NCBI RefSeq assembly: GCF_902728265.1
Contig: NZ_CACVBR010000028.1
Span: forward strand, 1-47,065
DNA: 47,065 nucleotides
Direction: 5' to 3'
Origin: Chryseobacterium potabilaquae
GTDB lineage: Bacteria > Bacteroidota > Bacteroidia > Flavobacteriales > Weeksellaceae
Shown: positions 17,207 to 25,823 of the stretch, piece by piece
How positions within the stretch are numbered: position 1 is the stretch's first letter
How the letters are laid out: each line of letters starts with the position of its first letter
The notes under the pieces: model-generated
Databases searched by the model: none
The model's input: only the letters and a program-made list of their open reading frames with translations
What the model was told of the DNA's origin: nothing
Program-made: the position numbers and the translations under genes

Positions 17207-18184
17207 ATGAAAAAAATTAAATTATTTTTCATATTGATTCCTATGTCAGTATGTTCACAAATGAGAGACAGCGTAGTCATATCCCGTGACACGCTAATGC
17301 AAGTAAACACTCAGAGTTATACCTTAAAAGACGGTTCTGTAAGGGTGTATTCAAAACCTAAAATTTTAGACTTCATTACAAAAGCTCCTAGAAATTTTAT
17401 TAATACAAATAAAGATTTTGTAGCGAAGGATCATGCTTATTATTTAGGAGGAGCAGTAGCAAGTACTTTGATTCTTTTACCTTTTGACCAAAAGTTAATT
17501 GATAATTCCCGAGAACTAGGTGAAAAATGGGGAATGAGTGCAGATAATGAGTATACGAAGGTAGGATTTTTAAAAGTTCCCAAAAATATTGGTGGTGGGC
17601 TTTACTTAATAGGAAATGGAGCTACAGTGATTGTACTAGGACTAGGCTTTGGGACATATGGGCTTATCAAAAATGATTATAGAGCTCAGGCTACCGCAAG
17701 TGGATTAATGGAAAGTTTAATTCTTTCAGGGGTTTTTACCCAAACAATAAAAAGAATTACGGGTAGAGAAAGTCCATTTATAGCAATTGAAAATGGCCAT
17801 CCTGGAGGTCATTGGACGCCTTTTCCCAGTTTTTCAGCATATACTAAAAACACATCTCAGTATGATGCTATGCCATCAGGACATTTAACCACTTTTATGT
17901 CGGCTTTAACAGTTATAGCAGACAATTATCCGGAGGCAGTATGGATTAAGCCTGTGGGATATACTTTGGCAGGAGCATTATGTTTTCAGATGATGCAAAG
18001 TCAGGTACATTGGGCATCAGACTATCCTTTAGCTGTTTTGATGGGCTATTTTATTGGTAAAACAATTTCCAAAAGTAGATATAAGGAACTCAATCCTCAA
18101 GCTAAAAACAATAAATATAAAATAGATTTTACTGCGTCTCGCTATTTACAGTATAATATGGTAGGAGTCAACGTATCTTTTTGA
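17207..18184 (+). CDS. PAP2-family phosphatase
   Basis: I start this gene at the ATG at 17207, which gives a clean signal peptide (MKKIKLFFILIPMSVCSQ); a longer frame from a TTG at 17174 would overlap the terminator stem. The 325-residue protein has the three PAP2 phosphatase motifs: K-R-I-T-G-R-E-S-P-F, then P-S-G-H-L-T-T-F, then the H-W-A-S-D-Y-P-L motif with the catalytic His. Several hydrophobic segments lie around them. Members dephosphorylate lipid phosphates such as undecaprenyl diphosphate or phosphatidic acid at the periplasmic side; which one is unknown here. Confidence 0.88.
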   Translation: MKKIKLFFILIPMSVCSQMRDSVVISRDTLMQVNTQSYTLKDGSVRVYSKPKILDFITKAPRNFINTNKDFVAKDHAYYLGGAVASTLILLPFDQKLIDNSRELGEKWGMSADNEYTKVGFLKVPKNIGGGLYLIGNGATVIVLGLGFGTYGLIKNDYRAQATASGLMESLILSGVFTQTIKRITGRESPFIAIENGHPGGHWTPFPSFSAYTKNTSQYDAMPSGHLTTFMSALTVIADNYPEAVWIKPVGYTLAGALCFQMMQSQVHWASDYPLAVLMGYFIGKTISKSRYKELNPQAKNNKYKIDFTASRYLQYNMVGVNVSF

Positions 18185-18194
18185 AATAAAAAAG

Positions 18195-18202
18195 TATATT
18201 TG
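18195..18202 (+). promoter_or_regulatory. Promoter -7 box TATATTTG for kdsB
   Basis: A perfect TAnnTTTG box begins 10 bases after the phosphatase stop codon and ends 22 bases before the kdsB ATG. The -33 element is weak. Confidence 0.6.
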
Positions 18203-18224
18203 TTCGTATAAATAAAACTCTTTA

Positions 18225-18950
18225 ATGAAGATCATCGCAGTTATTCCAGCAAGATATGAAGCAAGTCGTTTTCCTGCAAAGCTTATGCAGATGTTGGGAG
18301 AAAAAACAGTTATTACAACCACTTATCAGAATGTTCTAGAAACAGGCTTATTTAATGAAGTTTTTGTGGCTACTGATTCGGAAATTATTTTTGATGAAAT
18401 AATAAAAAGTGGTGGTAAAGCTGTTATGACAGGGCAGCATGAGACAGGAAGTGATCGAATTGCAGAAGCTGTAAAAAATATTGATTGTGATATTGTTATT
18501 AACGTTCAAGGAGATGAACCTTTCTTAAAGTTAGAGCCATTAAAACAACTCATTGAAGTTTTTAAAGAAGATCATAATCAGGAAATTTCTTTGGCATCTT
18601 TAAAGCTAAAATTGATTGATAAAGAAGAGATAGAAAGTCCTAATAATGTAAAGGTGATTACGGATAACAATGGTTTTGCATTATATTTCAGTCGTTCCGT
18701 AATTCCTTTTCATAGGGAAATTTCTTACCATGTGGATTATTTTAAGCATATCGGAGTATATGCGTTCCGAAAGCATGCTTTAATTCAATTTTCTCAATTG
18801 GATATGAAGCCTTTGGAAATTTCTGAGAAAATAGAATGTATACGCTATTTGGAGTATGGAATGAAAATTAAAATGATTGAAACTCATTTTGTGGGAGTAG
18901 GAATTGATACTCCTGAAGATTTAGAGAGAGCGAGAGAGCTGTTAAGATAA
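18225..18950 (+). CDS. kdsB: 3-deoxy-manno-octulosonate cytidylyltransferase
   Basis: KdsB activates Kdo as CMP-Kdo for transfer onto lipid A. The 241-residue length is normal. The N-terminal nucleotide loop is [13 protein letters not shown], the V-Q-G-D-E-P-F motif lies near 93-99, and a typical [14 protein letters not shown] end is present. kdsA, which makes Kdo-8-phosphate, lies in the same window at 37.4 kb but is not co-transcribed. Confidence 0.96.
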   Translation: MKIIAVIPARYEASRFPAKLMQMLGEKTVITTTYQNVLETGLFNEVFVATDSEIIFDEIIKSGGKAVMTGQHETGSDRIAEAVKNIDCDIVINVQGDEPFLKLEPLKQLIEVFKEDHNQEISLASLKLKLIDKEEIESPNNVKVITDNNGFALYFSRSVIPFHREISYHVDYFKHIGVYAFRKHALIQFSQLDMKPLEISEKIECIRYLEYGMKIKMIETHFVGVGIDTPEDLERARELLR

Positions 18951-18982
18951 AATTCTAATTTTTTCAGTTTACTTAAAAGCCT

Positions 18983-18990
18983 TATATTTG
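18983..18990 (+). promoter_or_regulatory. Promoter -7 box TATATTTG
   Basis: A perfect TAnnTTTG box lies 17 bases before the next ATG. A TTTT stretch stands near the -33 position. Confidence 0.6.
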
Positions 18991-19007
18991 AACTATAAAT
19001 AGACTTA

Positions 19008-19670
19008 ATGAATAAATTTCTTTTAATATTCGCCCTCTTATTTTCACAATTTTATTTATCTCAAACAGCAAAAGAAATTATAGATAAAAATATTGAATTA
19101 TCGGGAGGATTAACAAGTTGGAAACTTTTAAACTCTGTATTCCTTCAGGGAAAGGTAATTTTAGGAGTTAAAGATGAATATCCTATAAAAATCTATCAAT
19201 CCCGTCCCAATCTTACCAAAACTGTCATTACGATTAATCATAACGATACTGCGATTGAGGGATACGATGGATCCAAAGGATATGCAATGAACTACGCGAC
19301 AAATAAACTTCAAGAATATCCAGATTATAAACCCGAAAGTTTTGATAATGACTTTATTGGATGGGAAAATAAAGGGTTTGATGCTAAATATTTAGGACAA
19401 GAAAAAATGGGAGATATTTATTGTCATGTTGTGGAACTAACAAAAAACGTTAATAAGAATATATATTATTTCGATACAAAAACATATATGCTTTTAAAAG
19501 AAATAAAGAAAGAAGAGACTCTAAATTATTCTGATTATAGAAAAGTAGGAAGTCTTATTATGCCCTATAAAATAGAATCTTCAAGTTCTAAAAAAGATGG
19601 TGATTATGTTATTCTTTTGAATAAAATTGAAACGAATAAAGTATTTCCTACAAATATTTATAAATTTTAA
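19008..19670 (+). CDS. LolA-like periplasmic protein
   Basis: This 220-residue protein has a signal peptide cut near L-S-Q-T (residue ~19). The mature part has many antiparallel strands with features of the LolA/LolB beta-sheet family: G-G-L-T-S-W-K-L-L-N-S-V, then G-Y-D-G-S-K-G-Y-A-M-N, a Y-Y-F-D-T-K-T-Y-M-L-L-K-E hairpin, and G-S-L-I-M-P-Y-K-I. I infer an outer-membrane lipoprotein-sorting-like or lipid-binding role. The exact ligand is unknown. No lipobox Cys is seen. Confidence 0.7.
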   Translation: MNKFLLIFALLFSQFYLSQTAKEIIDKNIELSGGLTSWKLLNSVFLQGKVILGVKDEYPIKIYQSRPNLTKTVITINHNDTAIEGYDGSKGYAMNYATNKLQEYPDYKPESFDNDFIGWENKGFDAKYLGQEKMGDIYCHVVELTKNVNKNIYYFDTKTYMLLKEIKKEETLNYSDYRKVGSLIMPYKIESSSSKKDGDYVILLNKIETNKVFPTNIYKF

Positions 19671-19715
19671 TAATTTAAATATAAATAGGAAGGCTTAAAT
19701 ATTAATACTAAGGAT

Positions 19716-20291
19716 ATGAAAAAAATTTTTTTATTGCTGCTTTCTTTTGTTGCTTTGTTTAATAGCTGTACGCATAAAAAAAGTGAATTGTCTAAAACTA
19801 AAACTAAAGAACTTATGGGAAAAACATTATATGATTTCAAAGTAGAAAGCCTTGATGGAAAAGAAATCAATTTTGCTGATTTTAAAGGCAAAAAAATTCT
19901 CATTGTGAATACAGCTTCAGAATGTGGTTTTACACCTCAATATACTGATCTTGAGAAGGTTTCGAAGGAGTATGAAAATAAATTAGTAGTGGTAGGCTTT
20001 CCGGCAAATAATTTTGGAGGACAAGAGCCGGGAAGTAATGCTGAAATTGGAAGCTTTTGTCAAAAAAATTTCGGAGTAAGTTTTCCAATGGCGGCAAAAG
20101 TTTCTGTAAAAGGAGATGATACTGCTCCCATTTTTAAATATTTAACGGAAAAAGACCTCAATGGAGTTAAGAATACTACTATTCTTTGGAACTTCACAAA
20201 ATTCTTGGTTGATGAAAATGGTAAATTAATTGATTCTTTTGTAAGTACTACTAAGCCAACAGATGAAGCAATTACAAAATATTTGAAGTAA
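19716..20291 (+). CDS. Glutathione peroxidase-family lipoprotein
   Basis: The 191-residue protein has a lipoprotein signal (lipobox F-N-S-C, Cys18) and then a thioredoxin-fold peroxidase domain. The peroxidatic residue is Cys70 in N-T-A-S-E-C-G-F-T-P-Q, a normal cysteine and not selenocysteine. The partner Gln is in F-P-A-N-N-F-G-G-Q-E-P (~104), and the Trp-Asn pair is in L-W-N-F-T-K-F. Bacterial members usually take electrons from thioredoxin to reduce peroxides. The lipid anchor places it in the periplasm, an uncommon location that suggests defence against external peroxide. Confidence 0.92.
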   Translation: MKKIFLLLLSFVALFNSCTHKKSELSKTKTKELMGKTLYDFKVESLDGKEINFADFKGKKILIVNTASECGFTPQYTDLEKVSKEYENKLVVVGFPANNFGGQEPGSNAEIGSFCQKNFGVSFPMAAKVSVKGDDTAPIFKYLTEKDLNGVKNTTILWNFTKFLVDENGKLIDSFVSTTKPTDEAITKYLK

Positions 20292-20351
20292 ATACATTTA
20301 TTTACAAACGAGGAATAATAATTGTAATTTCTCAGTTAAAAACTATTTGAG

Positions 20352-20377
20352 GAGATGCTTAAGGTCTTAAGCATCTC
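20352..20377. terminator. Terminator-like hairpin between convergent genes
   Basis: GAGATGCTTAAG pairs perfectly with CTTAAGCATCTC. The hairpin lies between the peroxidase gene and the minus-strand oxidoreductase gene. No strong T tract follows on either strand, so its strength is uncertain. Confidence 0.55.
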
Positions 20378-20421
20378 TTGTAATTAAGGGAATAGATATA
20401 GAATTATCGATTGCTGTTAAC

Positions 20422-21078
20422 CTAGTCATTACTTTTTTCAGCAAAACAAAAAATATTACCTAGTTTTATACTAGAATATCCATTGCTTTTTATCTTTGAA
20501 GATTTAATCATAGCTTTAGCTAAAATATCTGTAGGAAGCGGCTTTTGGCTCTCTAAAAGGCCAATTTTATTGGCAAACTTTATAATACGGCTTCCTAAAA
20601 CTTCTCCCGTCCGATGTGAGTCTTTTCTCTCCAGCATTCCCGGTTTGAAAATAGTGATTTTATTAAAATGTAAGAGTTTTACAGCTTCTTCCAGTTCACC
20701 CTTCATTTTCGAATAGAAAATTTTTGATTTCGGATTCGCACCATATGCGGAGACAAGTATATAATCTTCAACCTGATTTTCTTTGGCTGCTTTTGCAAAT
20801 TCATATTGGTAATCAAAATCAACTTTTCTTTGAGCATCTTTGCTACCCGCATCTTTTAGAGTAGTTCCCAAGCAAGAGAATGCCACATCTCCTTTAACAT
20901 GATTTTTCCATTCTTCCGGCTTTTCAAAGTTTACTACATGAATTTTTAATTTTTCATGTTGAATATCAATGGTTTTTCTAACAAAAATAGCAACCTCTTC
21001 AAAATCTTTATCATTGAGTAGTTGATTGACCAAATCTTTTCCTGTAGCACCCGTTGCACCAATTATCAAAGCTTTCAT
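20422..21078 (-). CDS. NAD(P)H-binding SDR-like oxidoreductase
   Basis: The 218-residue protein opens with the dinucleotide loop G-A-T-G-A-T-G-K-D-L-V (residues 7-17) of atypical short-chain dehydrogenases. It continues with the pattern of the HTATIP2/TIP30-like group (A-F-S-C-L-G-T-T, Y-I-L-V-S-A-Y-G-A-N, S-K-M-K-G-E-L-E). It lacks the usual Tyr-x-x-x-Lys spacing of classical SDRs. The substrate is unknown. It stands alone, convergent with the peroxidase gene and divergent from the MmcQ gene. Confidence 0.85.
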   Translation of the reverse strand: MKALIIGATGATGKDLVNQLLNDKDFEEVAIFVRKTIDIQHEKLKIHVVNFEKPEEWKNHVKGDVAFSCLGTTLKDAGSKDAQRKVDFDYQYEFAKAAKENQVEDYILVSAYGANPKSKIFYSKMKGELEEAVKLLHFNKITIFKPGMLERKDSHRTGEVLGSRIIKFANKIGLLESQKPLPTDILAKAMIKSSKIKSNGYSSIKLGNIFCFAEKSND

Positions 21079-21196
21079 AAATTGTGATTTCTTGTTATTA
21101 GTATTTACCTTCTTAAATTTACTAAATTTGAGATAATTTTGAAAATTATAATTTAGGTCTTACATACAATCTCACGATAAATAAAAAATATAAAAG

Positions 21197-21550
21197 ATGG
21201 ATGCCAACGAAATTTTAGATTATTGTCTTTTGAAAAAAGGGGTCACTGAAAGCTTTCCTTTTGATAATGAAACGCTTGTATTGAAGGTCGGCAATAAAAT
21301 GTTTTTATTAATGAGTTTAGAAAAGCAACCTTTAGTGATTAATGTAAAAACAGATCCAGAATGGAGCGCTGAACTCCGTGAACAGTATCTACAAATTACC
21401 GGGGCATACCATATGAATAAAACCCATTGGAATTCAGTTTTAGTAGAAGGATTGAAAAAGGAACTTATTATAAAAATGATTGATCAGTCTTATGAATTAG
21501 TATTTTCATCGTTAACAAAAAAGATGAAAGAAGATATTTTAAATAATTAA
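21197..21550 (+). CDS. MmcQ/YjbR family protein
   Basis: This 117-residue cytosolic protein has the MmcQ/YjbR layout: D-Y-C-L-L-K-K-G-V-T-E-S-F-P-F-D at the start, K-V-G-N-K-M-F in the middle, and T-G-A-Y-H-M-N-K-T-H-W-N-S-V in the second half. The fold resembles a double-wing DNA-binding domain, but its role is not defined. The last four bases overlap the end of ribF on the opposite strand. Confidence 0.9.
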   Translation: MDANEILDYCLLKKGVTESFPFDNETLVLKVGNKMFLLMSLEKQPLVINVKTDPEWSAELREQYLQITGAYHMNKTHWNSVLVEGLKKELIIKMIDQSYELVFSSLTKKMKEDILNN

Positions 21551-22467
21551 AAATCAAATTCTTCGGTTAACCTTTTATCCTCATCAAGTCTCTCAATAAG
21601 TTTTTCAAGCCCTTCAAACTTGATTTCATCATGAAGAAAATCTCTAAATTTTACGGTAATTTTTTCATCATAAATATCTCCATTAAAGTCTAAAATGTAT
21701 ACTTCCGTAGTAAGTTTATCCCCGTTTACAGTAGGGTTTGTACCCACACTCAACATTCCCTTATACTGTTGATCTTTAATAAAAACCTCCACAATATAGG
21801 CTCCTTTTTTAGGCAAAAGCTTAATAGACTCTGTTTCAATATTCGCTGTGGGATAGCCTATCGTTCTGCCAATTTTTTTACCATGAACAACTGTTCCCGA
21901 AACGGAATAGGGATACCCCAACATTTCATTAGCTTCTACAATATTTCCGGCTAAAAGTGCATTTCGAATTTTAGTGGAGCTAATATTATTTTCATGAATA
22001 TTAATAGCTTCCATTTGTTCAACCTCAAAATCCAATTCTTGAGATAACTTTTTAAGAAGTTCAAAATTTCCGCTTTTATTTTTCCCAAAAGAATGATCGT
22101 GCCCAATAATGAGATATTTTACGTTTAGTTTTTCCACCAAAATTTGGCGGATAAATTCTTCACCTGTTAAGTTTCTAAATTCCTCGTCAAATTCCTTCAG
22201 AAATAAATTTTCAATACCATATTTTTCCAATAATAATTGTTTCTCTTCTAATGTATTAAGAAGTTTTAAATCTTCATTTGCATTAAAAACAAACCTTGGA
22301 TGCGGCCAAAAGGTGAGAATAGCAGTGTCTAAATTATGCTTGCTACCTATCTTTGCTAGCTTCTCAATAATACTTTTATGGCCTAAATGTACCCCATCAA
22401 ACATACCTAAAGATAATGCTAAAGACTTTTGAGAAGAATACTCTTTAAAATTTTTGAAAACTTTCAA
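21547..22467 (-). CDS. ribF: Bifunctional riboflavin kinase / FAD synthetase
   Basis: RibF phosphorylates riboflavin to FMN and adenylates FMN to FAD. The 306-residue length is normal. The N-terminal nucleotidyltransferase half (about 1-180) has G-M-F-D-G-V-H-L-G-H near 22 and the S-S-T-K-I-R-N segment near 165. The C-terminal flavokinase half has the G-Y-P-T-A-N-I loop near 205 and the G-x-N-P-T-V motif. It is a single gene with its own promoter box and a short leader. Confidence 0.96.
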   Translation of the reverse strand: MKVFKNFKEYSSQKSLALSLGMFDGVHLGHKSIIEKLAKIGSKHNLDTAILTFWPHPRFVFNANEDLKLLNTLEEKQLLLEKYGIENLFLKEFDEEFRNLTGEEFIRQILVEKLNVKYLIIGHDHSFGKNKSGNFELLKKLSQELDFEVEQMEAINIHENNISSTKIRNALLAGNIVEANEMLGYPYSVSGTVVHGKKIGRTIGYPTANIETESIKLLPKKGAYIVEVFIKDQQYKGMLSVGTNPTVNGDKLTTEVYILDFNGDIYDEKITVKFRDFLHDEIKFEGLEKLIERLDEDKRLTEEFDF

Positions 22468-22486
22468 AACGGAAAAATTTTGAATG

Positions 22487-22494
22487 CAAATATA
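22487..22494 (-). promoter_or_regulatory. Promoter -7 box TATATTTG for ribF
   Basis: On the minus strand a perfect TAnnTTTG box lies 19 bases before the ribF ATG, giving a leader of roughly 14 bases. The rest of the 325-base gap up to atpD (22495-22742) is AT-rich and holds nothing else I can support. Confidence 0.7.
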
Positions 22495-22742
22495 AAGCCT
22501 TTAAATTATCTATGTTATATATAATAAGATATTTTTTATGTTACTATATTTTATGCTATCTATTGAAATACGTTTTTAAACGGATGTAAAGAATATAATA
22601 TAATAAATATTTCATTTTCCAATGAACTAGATTAATTTAAAAATAGGGTTAATATGAAAAACTGAGATTAAATACCAATATACGTTTGGAAATTTGGATT
22701 TCAAATACTTTAAAAGTATGACAAAAATCTTTTTTTTACCAA

Positions 22743-24301
<1,559 letters not shown>

Positions 24302-24348
24302 TAATTAGACATAAAGATAGCAGATACCAGACATGAGACTTTAGGTTG

Positions 24349-24372
24349 TCTGAAATCTGAAATCTGAAATCT
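24349..24372. repeat. TCTGAAA tandem repeat in the atpD-atpC gap
   Basis: The heptamer TCTGAAA occurs three times without gaps and is followed by a partial fourth copy. It sits within an 87-base purine/pyrimidine-biased spacer (ATAAAGATAGCAGATACCAG and onwards) that looks unlike the neighbouring genes. From memory, similar TCTGAAATCT spacers recur in Chryseobacterium intergenic regions, so it may be a dispersed element. Confidence 0.7.
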
Positions 24373-24388
24373 TCAAATCTAAATTAAA

Positions 24389-24670
24389 ATGAATATAAAA
24401 ATTTTAACACCAGAATACGTAGTTTTTGAAGGAGAAGTAGACTCTGTATTGTTGCCTGGAAAAAATGGTGAGTTTCACATCATGAAAAACCACGCAGGAA
24501 TTGTTTCTTCTTTAATTGGTGGTAAAGTAAAACTATTTGCTAAATCTATTGATGAAGCTTATACTAAAAACTTAACTAAAGAAAATGAGAAAGACTCTGT
24601 TTTTTCTTATCCTATCAAAAGCGGTGTGATAGAATTTAATCATAATAAAGGAATTATCCTTTGTGAATAA
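24389..24670 (+). CDS. atpC: F1Fo ATP synthase subunit epsilon (short form)
   Basis: Subunit epsilon sits in the central stalk and couples rotation to catalysis. The 93-residue protein holds only the N-terminal beta-sandwich (L-T-P-E-Y-V-V-F-E-G-E-V, L-P-G-K-N-G-E-F-H-I-M-K-N-H-A). It lacks the C-terminal helical hairpin that inhibits ATP hydrolysis in longer forms of about 135 residues. The short form is common in Bacteroidota, so this is not read as a truncation. Confidence 0.94.
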   Translation: MNIKILTPEYVVFEGEVDSVLLPGKNGEFHIMKNHAGIVSSLIGGKVKLFAKSIDEAYTKNLTKENEKDSVFSYPIKSGVIEFNHNKGIILCE

Positions 24671-24697
24671 TTAAATGAAAAGCTAAATATATTTTCA

Positions 24698-24728
24698 AAA
24701 AAGTGTAACTTTGGTTACACTTTTTTTT
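24698..24728 (+). terminator. Rho-independent terminator after atpC
   Basis: A perfect 12-bp stem AAAAAGTGTAAC / GTTACACTTTTT with a TTTG loop and a run of T residues. Confidence 0.92.
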
Positions 24729-24749
24729 ATTATGTAAGAATATGATTTT

Positions 24750-25523
24750 ATGAAAGGTAATTTAATCATTTTATTTACGATTTTTAGCTTTTTATTAAAT
24801 GCCCAAGATATAAGAACTAAAAGAGGAATTGTAAGCCTTGATGGAATACATGTAGCCAAAATTTCTAATAAATCTAGTTTATATACTTTTATAGACTTAA
24901 AGGAAACTCCAATTTATACCATTGAGTTTATTGATAAAAGTATAGTTGATTCTGTAAGAGATAGTTATATTAAACTTAATAGAATCTATAATAGAGATAG
25001 TTCGATAGAATTAGATTATATTTCACCCTCTGCATTTTCAGGAGAAGAGAAATCTGCAGTTTATACTTCTATTAAAGAATTTAAAATAATCGATAATAGA
25101 GGGATTAATATTAAGAATTTAGATGAGCTGTTTAAAAATCCTCCCAAAAGAAAACTGGATAATAAAACGAAAGAGGCGTATGGCATCAGAAGTAAAATTG
25201 ATAAACTGAATATTACAGTTAACAATGTAGGGGAAATTTTAAGTAATGGAATTCCAGTGGGATATTTTACTAATCTACCTATAAGCTTTGGCTCTGAAGA
25301 TGTGATCACCGATAAAACTTTTATGGATATTGAGATTTATGATGCCAATAGTAAATATATAGGAAAGTATATTACTACAACAAAACAGATAAAAACAGCC
25401 AATGGAAAAACTTTTACTTTATATAGGGAAATGTCTGGTAGAGCATCTATTTTAAAATTTCCTGCTTATAAATCTATTGCTGAGAGAATTGCCATAATGG
25501 ATCCGAATTTTATAAAGATGTAG
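24750..25523 (+). CDS. Secreted protein of unknown function
   Basis: The 257-residue product has a signal peptide (K-G-N-L-I-I-L-F-T-I-F-S-F-L-L-N-A-Q, cut near residue 18). The mature protein is rich in strands and Ile/Lys, with repeated short beta hairpins such as R-G-I-V-S-L-D-G-I-H-V-A-K-I and, later, I-L-S-N-G-I-P-V-G-Y-F. These resemble each other and suggest an internal repeat of a small beta unit. I recognise no family. It lies alone between the atpC terminator and a convergent minus-strand block. Confidence 0.7.
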   Translation: MKGNLIILFTIFSFLLNAQDIRTKRGIVSLDGIHVAKISNKSSLYTFIDLKETPIYTIEFIDKSIVDSVRDSYIKLNRIYNRDSSIELDYISPSAFSGEEKSAVYTSIKEFKIIDNRGINIKNLDELFKNPPKRKLDNKTKEAYGIRSKIDKLNITVNNVGEILSNGIPVGYFTNLPISFGSEDVITDKTFMDIEIYDANSKYIGKYITTTKQIKTANGKTFTLYREMSGRASILKFPAYKSIAERIAIMDPNFIKM

Positions 25524-25551
25524 TATCAATATTTTTAATAACCACATAAAA

Positions 25552-25791
25552 TTATTTATTTAGGCCATTAATAATATCAAGATTTTGTCTATTCAATCCA
25601 TATTTAGAAGAAATATTCTCAATAAATAAAGGGTTTGGAGGAAATTTTGCTCTCCCAAGTATTCCAGCAACATTTTCACAAAATTCCTTATGAGTTTTTA
25701 AAGAATAATCTGGTTTTTCAAAATTAAAAAACTCCTTTAAATCATTATTTGTAATAAAATTAGGCAAACTAACAGCATATAGTTTTAACAA
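25552..25791 (-). CDS. Small ORF of unknown function behind the radical SAM gene
   Basis: An open frame of 79 codons starts at a TTG (25791) and ends at 25552. The same frame stays open upstream to a TTG at 25881, overlapping the radical SAM gene by 58 bases. No ATG is in frame. The sequence has a protein-like character, with N-N-D-L-K-E-F-F, then H-K-E-F-C-E-N-V-A-G-I-L-G and F-P-P-N-P-L-F-I-E-N. It could be a real small gene translated from a weak start, or a remnant whose start was lost. It belongs in position to the EamA-radical SAM pair. The function is unknown. Confidence 0.35.
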   Translation of the reverse strand: MLKLYAVSLPNFITNNDLKEFFNFEKPDYSLKTHKEFCENVAGILGRAKFPPNPLFIENISSKYGLNRQNLDIINGLNK

Positions 25792-25823
25792 CCACTTAAT
25801 TAGTTTTTTATCTAAGATAATAA

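Noticed and set aside
24389..24670. Truncated atpC
   Set aside because: The missing C-terminal hairpin is normal for Bacteroidota epsilon subunits.
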